Shown: positions 39,956-48,194 of the stretch, one piece after another
How positions within the stretch are numbered: the stretch's first letter is position 1
Layout: the number at the start of each line of letters is the position of its first letter
NCBI GenBank assembly: GCA_022775085.1
Contig: JALFJQ010000039.1
Location: 48,719 to 112,718, forward strand
From: Clostridiales bacterium
GTDB lineage: Bacteria; Bacillota; Clostridia; Oscillospirales; Oscillospiraceae
Direction of reading: 5' to 3'
Length of the DNA: 64,000 bases
Position numbers and translations under genes: made by a program
The notes under the pieces: model-generated
The model's input: the letters and a program-made list of their open reading frames with translations, nothing else
Told to the model about the DNA's origin: nothing
Database searches by the model: none

Positions 39956-39995
39956 AAATGGAGCAAAAGGGTAGTAAAGTGGAGTAAAAGGGAAG
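39956..39995 (+). promoter_or_regulatory. Four tandem 10-bp boxes, likely MraZ operator
   Basis: AAATGGAGCA, AAAGGGTAGT, AAAGTGGAGT and AAAAGGGAAG follow one another without gaps. They share an A-tract and a GG core with a 10-bp period, one helical turn. MraZ proteins bind arrays of G-rich direct repeats before their own gene, so this is probably the autoregulatory site. Confidence 0.7.
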
Positions 39996-40006
39996 GGGGG
40001 AAGCGG

Positions 40007-40435
40007 ATGATCGGCAAGTATAGCGCGAAGCTGGACGACAAGGGCCGTCTGTTTGTGCCCGCGAAGCTCAGAAGTGAGCTGGGAGAGACCTTCTTCGTGA
40101 CGCTGGGCGTCAACTGCGGTCACCGCTGCCTGACCGTCTATACCGCCGCCGAGTGGCAGCGGCTTTCCGACAACTTCAACGCCCTGAGTATTTCCCAGCG
40201 GGCGGGAGCCACCAGCCTGATCTTCATGAACGCGGCGGAGTGTACCCCGGATAAGCAGTTCCGCTTCGGCCTGACCCAGTTCCTGCTGGATTACGCCGGC
40301 ATCGACCGGGAGGTCATGATCGTGGGCCGGGCCGGTCAGGCGGAGATCTGGGACGCCAGGGAATTCGAAGCCTTTGAGGCGGAGAACCTCACCCCCGAAA
40401 AACTGCTGGCATCGTTGGAGGCAATCGGACTATGA
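40007..40435 (+). CDS. mraZ: Transcriptional regulator MraZ
   Basis: MraZ is a DNA-binding ring of SpoVT-AbrB-like folds that represses its own dcw operon. The 142 residues show two repeats: IGKYSAKLDDKGRLFVPAKL at the start and KQFRFGLTQFLLDYAGIDRE in the second half, which usually reads DxQGRIxLP and is degenerate here (CTPDKQFRFGL). VMIVGRAGQAEIWD follows. ATG 40007 is preceded by GGGGGGAAG. The tandem 10-bp boxes upstream support autoregulation. It heads the division cluster, and its TGA overlaps the rsmH start as ATGA. Confidence 0.95.
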   Translation: MIGKYSAKLDDKGRLFVPAKLRSELGETFFVTLGVNCGHRCLTVYTAAEWQRLSDNFNALSISQRAGATSLIFMNAAECTPDKQFRFGLTQFLLDYAGIDREVMIVGRAGQAEIWDAREFEAFEAENLTPEKLLASLEAIGL

Positions 40436-41367
40436 GCGAATTTCATCATGTCTCCGTATTGCTGGAGGAGTGCATCGAGGGGCTGAATATTAAGCCCGAC
40501 GGCATCTATGTGGACGGCACCCTGGGCGGCGCGGGCCATTCCAGCGTCATTGCCTCAAAGCTCACCACCGGGCGGCTCATCGGCATCGACCGGGACCCAG
40601 TGGCCCTGAAAGCGGCGGGGGAACGGCTGGCCCCCTACGGCGACCGGGTTACGCTGGTGCACAGCAACTTCTGTGAGCTGGACACCGCGCTGGACAGCTT
40701 GGGCATCATCGGTGTGGACGGCATCCTGCTGGATCTGGGCGTATCCTCTCCCCAGCTGGACGACGGGCAGCGAGGCTTTTCCTACATGGCCGACGCGCCG
40801 CTGGATATGCGCATGAACGGGCAGGATTCGCTGGATGCCAAGCAGATCGTGAATCACTGGTCTTATGAAGAATTAAAGAGAATCCTCTATGATTACGGTG
40901 AGGAGCGCTTCGCCCCCCGGATCGCCGCTGCCATCTGCAAGCGGCGGGAGGAAAGGGAAATCGAAACCACGCTGGAATTGGTGGACATTATCCGCGGTGC
41001 TATGCCCGCCTCCGCCCTGCGGGAGAAGCAGCACCCGGCAAAGCGCAGCTTTCAGGCCATCCGCATTGCCGTCAACGATGAGCTGGGCAGTGTGGAGCGG
41101 GTCATGAAGAAGGCGGTTCCGCTGCTGAATAAAGGCGGACGGCTGGCAGTCATCACTTTCCATTCGCTGGAAGACCGCATTGTGAAACAGGCCATGGCGG
41201 AAGCAGCCAAGGGCTGCACCTGCCCGCCGGAGTTCCCGGTGTGCGTCTGCGGCAAGAAGCCCCAGGTGAAGATCATCACCAGAAAGCCCATCGTTTCCGG
41301 CGAGGAGGAGTTGGAGCGCAACCCCCGTGCCAGAAGCGCGAAGCTGCGTATTTGCGAAAAACTTTAA
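40432..41367 (+). CDS. rsmH: 16S rRNA (cytosine1402-N4)-methyltransferase
   Basis: RsmH (MraW) methylates N4 of C1402 in 16S rRNA. The 311 residues contain FHHVSVLLEECIEGLNIKPD, the SAM site DGTLGGAGHS, GIDRDPVALKAA, ILLDLGVSSPQLDD, GFSYMADAPLDMRMN, the cap-domain HPAKRSFQAIRIAVNDELGS and VITFHSLEDRIVK. Near the end, CTCPPEFPVCVCGKKP has four Cys, as in many Firmicutes RsmH. Length is typical. The start ATG overlaps the mraZ stop. Its partner enzyme RsmI lies at 35585. Confidence 0.97.
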   Translation: MSEFHHVSVLLEECIEGLNIKPDGIYVDGTLGGAGHSSVIASKLTTGRLIGIDRDPVALKAAGERLAPYGDRVTLVHSNFCELDTALDSLGIIGVDGILLDLGVSSPQLDDGQRGFSYMADAPLDMRMNGQDSLDAKQIVNHWSYEELKRILYDYGEERFAPRIAAAICKRREEREIETTLELVDIIRGAMPASALREKQHPAKRSFQAIRIAVNDELGSVERVMKKAVPLLNKGGRLAVITFHSLEDRIVKQAMAEAAKGCTCPPEFPVCVCGKKPQVKIITRKPIVSGEEELERNPRARSAKLRICEKL

Positions 41368-41389
41368 GTCCGAAAGGAAGTCTTTCTCC

Positions 41390-41863
41390 ATGAATCAGAA
41401 ACCGAAAATCCAATATGTGGGACAGTTTTATATTCATGGCAGTGAAGCCCGGCAGCTGGAGCTTCAGGAGAAAAAGAAGCGTGCCAAAAGCAAGCTTCCT
41501 ATGGAGCGGCTGCATAAGGCGGAGGTCATCTATCTGGATCCTGTGGCGATTTTTGGCATCACCGTGGCTCTCATCATGCTGGCGGTGATGATCGTGGGCG
41601 CTGTGCGGATCCATGCCGATTGGCAGGAGTACCGTGTCATGTCCGACTACGTTTCCCGCCTGAACAGTGAGAACGCGCAATTGCAGGCGGATTACCGCTC
41701 CCAATACGACCTCGAGGACATCCGTGTCAAAGCGGCGGCACTGGGCATGGTGCCCAAGTCGGAGCTTGAGAAGCGGACGGTGTACGTCACTGTGCCTCAG
41801 CCGGAACCGGAAATGACCTGGCTGGAGGAGATTCAGTGGTTCTTAAACGGCCTGTTCGCATAA
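41390..41863 (+). CDS. ftsL: FtsL-like cell division protein
   Basis: FtsL is a bitopic divisome protein forming a complex with DivIB/FtsQ and DivIC. The 157-residue protein has an N-terminal cytoplasmic part of about 55 residues with many basic residues (LQEKKKRAKSKLPMERLHKA), one membrane helix (PVAIFGITVALIMLAVMIVG, about 59-78), then a coiled-coil-prone segment (YVSRLNSENAQLQADYRSQY) with the following DLEDIRVKAAALGMVPKSEL, the Val-Lys-x-Ala-Leu-Gly-Met pattern of FtsL/DivIC. Assignment rests on that pattern and on position between rsmH and the PBP. ATG 41390 follows AAAGGAAG. Confidence 0.85.
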   Translation: MNQKPKIQYVGQFYIHGSEARQLELQEKKKRAKSKLPMERLHKAEVIYLDPVAIFGITVALIMLAVMIVGAVRIHADWQEYRVMSDYVSRLNSENAQLQADYRSQYDLEDIRVKAAALGMVPKSELEKRTVYVTVPQPEPEMTWLEEIQWFLNGLFA

Positions 41864-41899
41864 TCCGGCGTCCGTCCCATACAATGTGATATAAGCTGC

Positions 41900-41935
41900 G
41901 ATGGGCGGCGAGGGTTTCCCTTGCTGCCCATTCTT
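41900..41935 (+). terminator. Weak terminator-like hairpin inside the dcw cluster
   Basis: ATGGGCGGCGAGGG (41901-41914) and CCCTTGCTGCCCAT (41918-41931) pair with two mismatches around TTT, then TTCTT. In the 98-bp ftsL-ftsI gap. It could lower expression of the downstream genes; TACAATGTGATATAA just upstream might be part of an internal promoter. Confidence 0.45.
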
Positions 41936-41961
41936 AACAATTGCGGCAAGGGGGGCGGACA

Positions 41962-44283
41962 ATGGAAAAGAAGTATGACCGTCTGCGGCTGAATACGGGC
42001 CAGCACCGGCGGGTGATGCTGGCGGCGCTGGTGCTGGGGCTGCTGGCGTTTGTGCCGGTGGGCGGGCGGCTGTACGGTTTGATGATCCGGGACTATGAAT
42101 ACTACGCGGATCTTGCCCTGCGCAACCAGACCCGCACCACCTCCGTCAATGCCAACCGGGGAGAGATCTTCGACCGGAATATGGATGTGCTGGCCTCCTC
42201 GGTGACGGTGGAGAACGTGTACTTAGACCCCCACGAATTAAAGCAGTCCAAGGCGGATATTGCTGATCTGTCCCGGACGCTGGGAGAAATACTGGAAAAG
42301 GACCCGGTGTGGATCGCCCAGCAGGCGGCGGATACAAAGAAACGCTATAAGCAGGTGGGGGCCTTCGTCAGCGAGGAAACCGCCGCAAAGATCCGGGACT
42401 ACATCAACGCAAAGAGCATTTCCGGCATCCATCTGGAACCCACCTCCAAGCGGGTGTATCCGCAGAACAGCCTCGCCGCTCAGGTCATCGGCTTCACCAA
42501 TGCTTCCGGCGACGGCTGTGAAGGGGTGGAGGCGGCCTATGATTCTTACCTCTCCGGCAGGACCGGGCGGGTCATCACCACCAAGGGCAATAACGAAATG
42601 GATATGCCCTTTTCCTACGAAAACTACGTCTCCGCCCGGCAGGGGGACAGCGTGGTGCTGACGCTGGACGCTACCGTGCAGGCCTGCCTGGAAAAACAGA
42701 TGCAGGCGGCTATCGGACGATACGATGTACAAAACGGGGCCTTTGGGCTGGTGATGAACTGCAAAACCGGGGAAATCCTCGCCATGGCGACCCTGGGAAG
42801 CTATGACCCCAACAGCTATCTGGAAGTGGCGGATCCGGATGTTTCGGCACAGCTGGAGGAAATGCGCCTTAGCTACCTTTCCCTACAGCCGGACAGTGAG
42901 GAATTTCTTTCCGGGCAGAAGGCCTACAGCGAGGCCCTGTCTGCCGCCCGGCTCAAGCAGTGGCGAAACCGGGTGCTGTCCGACGGCTATGAGCCGGGTT
43001 CCACCTTCAAGGTGCTGACTATGGCGGCGGCCCTGGACTGCGGTGCCATCGATCTCAACACCTCCTTCCACTGTTCCGGCTCGGAGCAGATTCCGGGCCG
43101 TGCCCAGCGGCTCCACTGCTGGCGTTCCGCAGGTCATGGGGCCGAGAAAACGCCCCAGGCATTGCAGAATTCCTGCAACATCGCCTTTGCCCACATTGCC
43201 CTGAAGCTGGGCGGGGAGCGGTTTTATGAGTACATTGAAAAATTCGGGATTCTGGAAAAAACCGGAATCGATCTGGCGGGGGAGAGCAAGGGCGTGTTCT
43301 TTGACAAGGCCCTGGTGACCAACACCGACAAGTGGGGCACCGCATCCCTGACCTCCGGTTCCTTCGGCCAGACCTTCAAGATCACTCCCCTGCAGCTGGT
43401 GCGGGCCATTTCCTCTGTGGTCAACGGCGGGTATCTTCTGGAGCCTTACATCGTTTCTGAGATCATCGACGCCGATGGAAATACCGTCATGCAGGCGGAA
43501 CCGACGGTGGTTCGGCAGACCATCTCACAAGAAACCTCCGACACCATGCGTACCCTCATTGAATCCGTTGTCACCGAGGGCACGGCGAAAAACGCCAAGG
43601 TGGCGGGCTTCTCCATCGGCGGCAAAACCGGAACCAGCGAAAAAATTGACGTTTTCGACGAAAACGGCCAGCGGGTGCTGGATAAGATCGTGTCCTTCGT
43701 GGGCATCGCCCCCATGGACGATCCGGAGTATATCGTGCTGGTAGCGCTGGACACCCCCTCCCGGCAGACGGGCATCTATATCTCCGGCGGCGTCATGGCG
43801 GCGCCTACGGTGGGGGCTGTGATGGCGGACATTCTGCCCTATCTGGGGGTGGAACGGCACTTTTCTGAGGAGGAAGAACAGGGAAAAGAAATCGTTTTGG
43901 AGAAATATATCGACTTGACAGGAAAGGACGCAGAGAGTAAACTAAAAAGAATAGGACTTTCCGCGCAATTTGTCGGAAACGGGGAGATGGTGACCGCCCA
44001 GATTCCCGAGCCGGGACAGACGGTGCCCGGCGGCAGTCAGGTGCTGTTGTACTTAGGGCAGGAGCCGGAGCGGGAAACGGTGGAGGTACCGGACTTTGCC
44101 GGGATGAACCGCCAGCAGGCCAGCGACGCTGCCGGAAAGCTGGGCCTGTACATTCTGGTCACGGGCAACGACGAAATTTCCATGCAGGTCACCGCGACAG
44201 CTCAGAGCGTCCCGAAGGGAACGAAAGTCCCCGCGGGCACCACAATTACATTGGAATTCACCGACACAGCGGCACGGGACTGA
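41962..44283 (+). CDS. ftsI: Class B penicillin-binding protein with two PASTA domains (FtsI/SpoVD type)
   Basis: The transpeptidase of septal peptidoglycan synthesis, partner of FtsW. The 773 residues have a membrane anchor (VMLAALVLGLLAFVPVGG), a pedestal with NQTRTTSVNANRGEIFDRN, and the catalytic domain with EPGSTFKVLT (SxxK, near 346), NSCNIAFAHIA (SxN, near 403) and GGKTGTSEK (KTGT, near 553). Two PASTA repeats end the protein (YIDLTGKDAESKLKRIGLSA and VEVPDFAGMNRQQASDAAGK). In Bacillus, PBP2B and the sporulation enzyme SpoVD are adjacent paralogues; here only one exists, so it cannot be told whether it serves both roles. ATG 41962 follows AAGGGGGGCGG. Confidence 0.94.
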   Translation: MEKKYDRLRLNTGQHRRVMLAALVLGLLAFVPVGGRLYGLMIRDYEYYADLALRNQTRTTSVNANRGEIFDRNMDVLASSVTVENVYLDPHELKQSKADIADLSRTLGEILEKDPVWIAQQAADTKKRYKQVGAFVSEETAAKIRDYINAKSISGIHLEPTSKRVYPQNSLAAQVIGFTNASGDGCEGVEAAYDSYLSGRTGRVITTKGNNEMDMPFSYENYVSARQGDSVVLTLDATVQACLEKQMQAAIGRYDVQNGAFGLVMNCKTGEILAMATLGSYDPNSYLEVADPDVSAQLEEMRLSYLSLQPDSEEFLSGQKAYSEALSAARLKQWRNRVLSDGYEPGSTFKVLTMAAALDCGAIDLNTSFHCSGSEQIPGRAQRLHCWRSAGHGAEKTPQALQNSCNIAFAHIALKLGGERFYEYIEKFGILEKTGIDLAGESKGVFFDKALVTNTDKWGTASLTSGSFGQTFKITPLQLVRAISSVVNGGYLLEPYIVSEIIDADGNTVMQAEPTVVRQTISQETSDTMRTLIESVVTEGTAKNAKVAGFSIGGKTGTSEKIDVFDENGQRVLDKIVSFVGIAPMDDPEYIVLVALDTPSRQTGIYISGGVMAAPTVGAVMADILPYLGVERHFSEEEEQGKEIVLEKYIDLTGKDAESKLKRIGLSAQFVGNGEMVTAQIPEPGQTVPGGSQVLLYLGQEPERETVEVPDFAGMNRQQASDAAGKLGLYILVTGNDEISMQVTATAQSVPKGTKVPAGTTITLEFTDTAARD

Positions 44284-44304
44284 CCGTGCCGGGAGGATTT
44301 GAAT

Positions 44305-45756
44305 ATGAAGCTGAGAGAATTATTGAAGGACATTCCGGTACTGGAATGTACCGCAGATTTGGAGACGGAGATCACTGTCATTTGCTACGATTCCCGGAAA
44401 GCAGAGTCGGGGTGCCTGTTCGTGGCGGTGACCGGCTTTGCCGCCGACGGCAACCGCTTTATCCCCATGGCGCTGGAAAAAGGCGCGGCGGCGGTGGTCA
44501 CGGCGAAAAAGCCCGAACAGGACATTCCTTATATTCTGGTGGAATCCGACCGGCTGGCGCTGGCAATGCTTGGCTGCAATTTCTATGGACACCCCGCCAA
44601 ATCCATGACCATGATCGGCGTTACCGGCACAAACGGCAAGACCTCCTCCACCCTTCTTCTCAAGCAGGTGCTGGAAAAAACGCTGGGGGCCAGGGTGGGC
44701 CTGATCGGCACCATGGCGAACATGATTGGCGAGAAAACCATCCCCACCGAGCGAACCACCCCGGAAAGCCTAGACTTGCAGGCCCTGTTTGCCAGAATGC
44801 GGGACTGTGGCTGCACCCACGTGATCATGGAGGTTTCCAGTCACGCCATCACTCTGGAGCGCATCGGAGGCGTACACTTTGACGTTGCCGCCTTTACCAA
44901 CCTGACGGAGGATCATCTGGACTTCCACAAGACCATGGATGCCTACTGCGACGCGAAAGCCGAGCTGTTCCGCCGCTGTGACCGGGCGGTCATAAACGCC
45001 GATGACAGCTATGCAGGCCGAATTCTTGCCGCTGCCGCTTGCCCGGTGCTCACCACCTCGGTAACAACGAAGGAGGGCCTTCATGCGGAAAACGTGGAGC
45101 TTCACGCCGAGGGCATTTCCTTTACGGCGGTTTATGGGGAGGAACGGGCGTCCGTGAAGCTGCCCATTCCCGGCCGGTTCACGGTGTACAACGCCCTGAC
45201 GGTGCTGGGCGTGGCCTGCCAGCTGGGCATTTCCCTTTCAGACTGCGCCGAGGCCCTGAAAACCGCCAAAGGCGTCAAGGGACGGGTGGAGGTGGTCCCC
45301 ACTCCGGGAACGCCCTACAGTGTTCTTGTTGACTACGCCCACACCCCGGACGGACTGGAAAATGTGCTGCGCTCCGTCCGGGATTTCTGCCGGGGCCGCC
45401 TGATCTGCGTCTTCGGCTGCGGCGGCGACCGGGATCCTCTGAAGCGCCCCATTATGGGAAGGATCGGCGTGGAGCTGTCGGACATCGCCGTCATCACCTC
45501 CGACAATCCCCGCACGGAACCACCTATGGCTATCATTGAGGACATACTGAAAGGGGTAAATCAGGAAAACGGGGAATATATTGTGATTGAGGACCGCCGC
45601 AGAGCCATCAGATATGCTATGGACATTGCGGAAAAAAATGATATAATTGTCCTTGCGGGAAAGGGACATGAAACCTATCAGGACATTGGCGGGCAGAAGC
45701 ACCACCTGGACGAGCGGGAGGAAGTTGCTGCCCACTTAAAGGAATTGAGGATATAA
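44305..45756 (+). CDS. murE: UDP-MurNAc-tripeptide synthetase (MurE)
   Basis: MurE adds the third amino acid to UDP-MurNAc-Ala-Glu in the cytoplasm. The 483 residues contain CYDSRKAESGCLFVAVTGFA, the ATP site GVTGTNGKTSST (about 104-115), ERTTPESLDLQ, VMEVSSHAITLERIGGVHFD with NLTEDHLDFHKTM, and VDYAHTPDGLENVL. SDNPRTEPPMAII near residue 400 carries DNPR, the motif of enzymes that use meso-diaminopimelate rather than lysine. ATG 44305 follows GGGAGGATTT. It comes directly after ftsI and one base before murF. Confidence 0.97.
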   Translation: MKLRELLKDIPVLECTADLETEITVICYDSRKAESGCLFVAVTGFAADGNRFIPMALEKGAAAVVTAKKPEQDIPYILVESDRLALAMLGCNFYGHPAKSMTMIGVTGTNGKTSSTLLLKQVLEKTLGARVGLIGTMANMIGEKTIPTERTTPESLDLQALFARMRDCGCTHVIMEVSSHAITLERIGGVHFDVAAFTNLTEDHLDFHKTMDAYCDAKAELFRRCDRAVINADDSYAGRILAAAACPVLTTSVTTKEGLHAENVELHAEGISFTAVYGEERASVKLPIPGRFTVYNALTVLGVACQLGISLSDCAEALKTAKGVKGRVEVVPTPGTPYSVLVDYAHTPDGLENVLRSVRDFCRGRLICVFGCGGDRDPLKRPIMGRIGVELSDIAVITSDNPRTEPPMAIIEDILKGVNQENGEYIVIEDRRRAIRYAMDIAEKNDIIVLAGKGHETYQDIGGQKHHLDEREEVAAHLKELRI

Positions 45757-45757
45757 T

Positions 45758-47116
45758 ATGGCAAACATTACACTCAGGGACGCCGCCCAGTGGTGCGGCG
45801 GAACGGTGGAAGAGAAATACGCGGACGTGGCCTTTCACGGCGCGGGCAATGATACCCGCAGCCTTCAGCCGGGCCAGCTGTTCATCGCTCTGCAGGGCGC
45901 CCGGGACGGACATGACTTCATCCCCGCCGCCATGGAAAAGGGCGCGGCAGCGGTGCTGTGCAGCCGGAGGGTGGGAGACTATCCTGCTATCATCACGGAG
46001 GATCCCCGGACGGCTCTGGGAGATATTGCCCGGGAAGCCCTGAAGCGCATCGGCGCGAAGGTGGTGGCGGTCACCGGCTCCGTTGGCAAAAGCACCACAA
46101 AGGAAATGATCGCATCGGTGCTGTCCGGCACGTTCCGGGTCAGCAAGACCCCGGCAAACCACAATAATGACATCGGCATGCCCATGGCGATTCTGGATAT
46201 GCCGGAGGATACCGAGGTGGCGGTGCTGGAAATGGGCATGAACCATTTCCGGGAGATCGCCTACCTGTCCTGCATCGCCCATCCGGACATTGCGGTGATC
46301 GTCAACATCGGCACCGCCCATATGGAGTTTCTGGGCACCCAGCAGGGCATCCGGCAGGCAAAGCTGGAAATTCTGGAGGGCATGACGCCCCAGGGAATGC
46401 TGCTGCTTAACGGTGATGACACCTTGCTCCGCTGTCTGGATGTGATGCCCAAGCAGAGAATTACCTACTTCGGGAAAAGTGAGGGCTGCGACGTGCAGGC
46501 GCTGGACGTGGGCCAGCGGGGCGGTACGCTTTGCTTCCAGGTGCAGGCAGGGAGGCTGACCTTCCCGGTGGAGATGGCGCTGGAGGGCGAGCACTATGTG
46601 TCGGACGCCCTGGCGGCGGTGGCCGTGGGACTGAAGCTGGGGGTTCACCCGGACAAAATCGGGCAGCAGCTGGACGCCTTCCGGAATATGTCCGGTCGGC
46701 AGGAGATTTTCGAAGCAAAGGGCTGCACCATCATCAACGACTGCTACAATGCCGGCCCTGAGTCCATGGCGGCGGCGCTGAACGTACTGGGCAACCGTCC
46801 CGGACGGCACATCGCCGTGCTGGGGGATATGCTGGAGCTGGGGGACTGCGCCCAGGCGGAGCACTATAAGATCGGCCGCATCGCGGCGGAAAAGGCGGAC
46901 ATGGTTTTCACTTTCGGCCCCCACGCCGGGCGGGTGCTGGACGGCACCATTACCGGCGGTATGCCGGAAAATATGGGCCGTGCCTTTGAAAGCCGGGAGG
47001 AGCTGGCGGCGGCCCTCCGGCGGGCGGCGAAGCCGGGAGACGTGATCCTGTTCAAGGGAAGCCATGGAATGCATCTGGAAAAAATATTGGAAGCCTTCCT
47101 GAAAGAAGAGAAATAA
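45758..47116 (+). CDS. murF: UDP-MurNAc-tripeptide--D-alanyl-D-alanine ligase (MurF)
   Basis: MurF joins D-Ala-D-Ala to the UDP-MurNAc tripeptide, the last cytosolic peptide step. The 452 residues have the Mur ligase three-domain plan: GNDTRSLQPGQLFIALQGAR, VTGSVGKSTTKEMIASVLS (ATP site), TPANHNNDIGMPMAILDM, LEMGMNHFREIAYL, NIGTAHMEFLGTQQGI and INDCYNAGPESMAAAL. VILFKGSHGMHLEKIL is the typical end. It starts one base after the murE stop with a modest GAGGATATAAT site. mraY follows after 13 bp. Confidence 0.96.
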   Translation: MANITLRDAAQWCGGTVEEKYADVAFHGAGNDTRSLQPGQLFIALQGARDGHDFIPAAMEKGAAAVLCSRRVGDYPAIITEDPRTALGDIAREALKRIGAKVVAVTGSVGKSTTKEMIASVLSGTFRVSKTPANHNNDIGMPMAILDMPEDTEVAVLEMGMNHFREIAYLSCIAHPDIAVIVNIGTAHMEFLGTQQGIRQAKLEILEGMTPQGMLLLNGDDTLLRCLDVMPKQRITYFGKSEGCDVQALDVGQRGGTLCFQVQAGRLTFPVEMALEGEHYVSDALAAVAVGLKLGVHPDKIGQQLDAFRNMSGRQEIFEAKGCTIINDCYNAGPESMAAALNVLGNRPGRHIAVLGDMLELGDCAQAEHYKIGRIAAEKADMVFTFGPHAGRVLDGTITGGMPENMGRAFESREELAAALRRAAKPGDVILFKGSHGMHLEKILEAFLKEEK

Positions 47117-47129
47117 CGGAGGACGACTT

Positions 47130-48107
47130 ATGACACGTATTCTGATAACCGGTGTGGTGGGCTGTGCCCTGAGCTGGGCGCTTGGTCATTTTCTGCTGCC
47201 GGTGCTCCACGCCCTGAAGGCCGGCGCTTCCATCCGGGAGATCGGCCCAACCTGGCACAATAATAAAACCGGAACCCCCATCATGGGCGGTCTGATGTTC
47301 ATTTTCGCGGCCATTCTGTGCCTGCTGGGGAATCTGCCTTCCATGACGGACTATTCCGTGTTCTTTGTGCTGGTGCTGGCCCTGTGCTTTGGCTTCATCG
47401 GTTTTCTGGACGATTTTACCAAGGTGCGCTACCATCGGAATCTTGGCCTGACTTCCCTGCAGAAGGCCATGCTGCAAATGGCGGTGTCCGCCTTGTTCCT
47501 GTATGCCATGTACAAGGCCGGGGTCATGGATACCCATCTGTACATCCCCTTCTGGAACAAGAGCTTCAATCTGCACCCCATTGTTTACATTTTCTTCGCT
47601 ATGTTCGTCATGGTGGGCTGCGTCAATTCGGTGAATCTGACGGACGGCGTGGACGGCCTGTCCAGTTCCGTGACATTGCCCGTGATGGTGTTCTTCACGG
47701 CAGCTTCCGTGGCGTTGGGCAAATATGATCTTGCGCTGCTTCCCGCGTCTTTAGTGGGCGGCCTGATTGCCTACCTGACCTACAACTGGCACCCTGCCAA
47801 GGTGTTCATGGGCGACACCGGCTCCCTGTTTTTGGGCGGCGTGGTCTGCGCCATGGCATTCGCTCTGGAAATGCCCCTGATTTTGATTTTGGTGGGCTTT
47901 GTCTATATCTGCGAGACCATGTCGGACATTTTGCAGATCTCCTACTTCAAGCTGACCCACGGCAAGCGCCTGTTTAAGATGGCACCTATCCACCACCATT
48001 TTGAGATGTGCGGCTGGAAGGAAGAGAAAATCGTGCTGAGCTTCGCCAGCGTGTCTGCCCTTATGTGCATCCTGGCCTGGTTCGGCATTTCCGGTTTGAT
48101 CGGATAA
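47130..48107 (+). CDS. mraY: Phospho-N-acetylmuramoyl-pentapeptide-transferase
   Basis: MraY makes lipid I in the membrane by moving phospho-MurNAc-pentapeptide to undecaprenyl phosphate. The 325-residue protein has about ten membrane helices and the family motifs HNNKTGTPIMGGLMFI, FLDDFTKVRYHRNLGLTSLQ, NSVNLTDGVDGLSSS, KVFMGDTGSLFLGG and KMAPIHHHFEMCGWKE. The catalytic Asp of FLDD and NLTDGVDG and the HHH loop are intact. Length is typical. ATG 47130 follows GGAGGACG. In Bacillus murD comes next; here a repeat fragment and then ftsW follow. Confidence 0.97.
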   Translation: MTRILITGVVGCALSWALGHFLLPVLHALKAGASIREIGPTWHNNKTGTPIMGGLMFIFAAILCLLGNLPSMTDYSVFFVLVLALCFGFIGFLDDFTKVRYHRNLGLTSLQKAMLQMAVSALFLYAMYKAGVMDTHLYIPFWNKSFNLHPIVYIFFAMFVMVGCVNSVNLTDGVDGLSSSVTLPVMVFFTAASVALGKYDLALLPASLVGGLIAYLTYNWHPAKVFMGDTGSLFLGGVVCAMAFALEMPLILILVGFVYICETMSDILQISYFKLTHGKRLFKMAPIHHHFEMCGWKEEKIVLSFASVSALMCILAWFGISGLIG

Positions 48108-48116
48108 AGGAATAAA

Positions 48117-48166
48117 CTGTCATTGCGAACCAGTGACCGATGTCACTGGTGTGGCAATCCCCCGGA
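48117..48166. repeat. Left half of a TGTCATTGC-family repeat at the mraY-ftsW junction
   Basis: CTGTCATTGCGAACCAGTGA followed by CCGATGTCACTGGTGTGGCAATCC matches the left part of the element at 60128-60252 almost exactly. CCAGTGACCGATGTCACTGG is an internal hairpin. It stands where murD lies in many Firmicutes. Confidence 0.7.
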
Positions 48167-48194
48167 TAAACGGGGAATTGGAAAGGAGCTTCCT

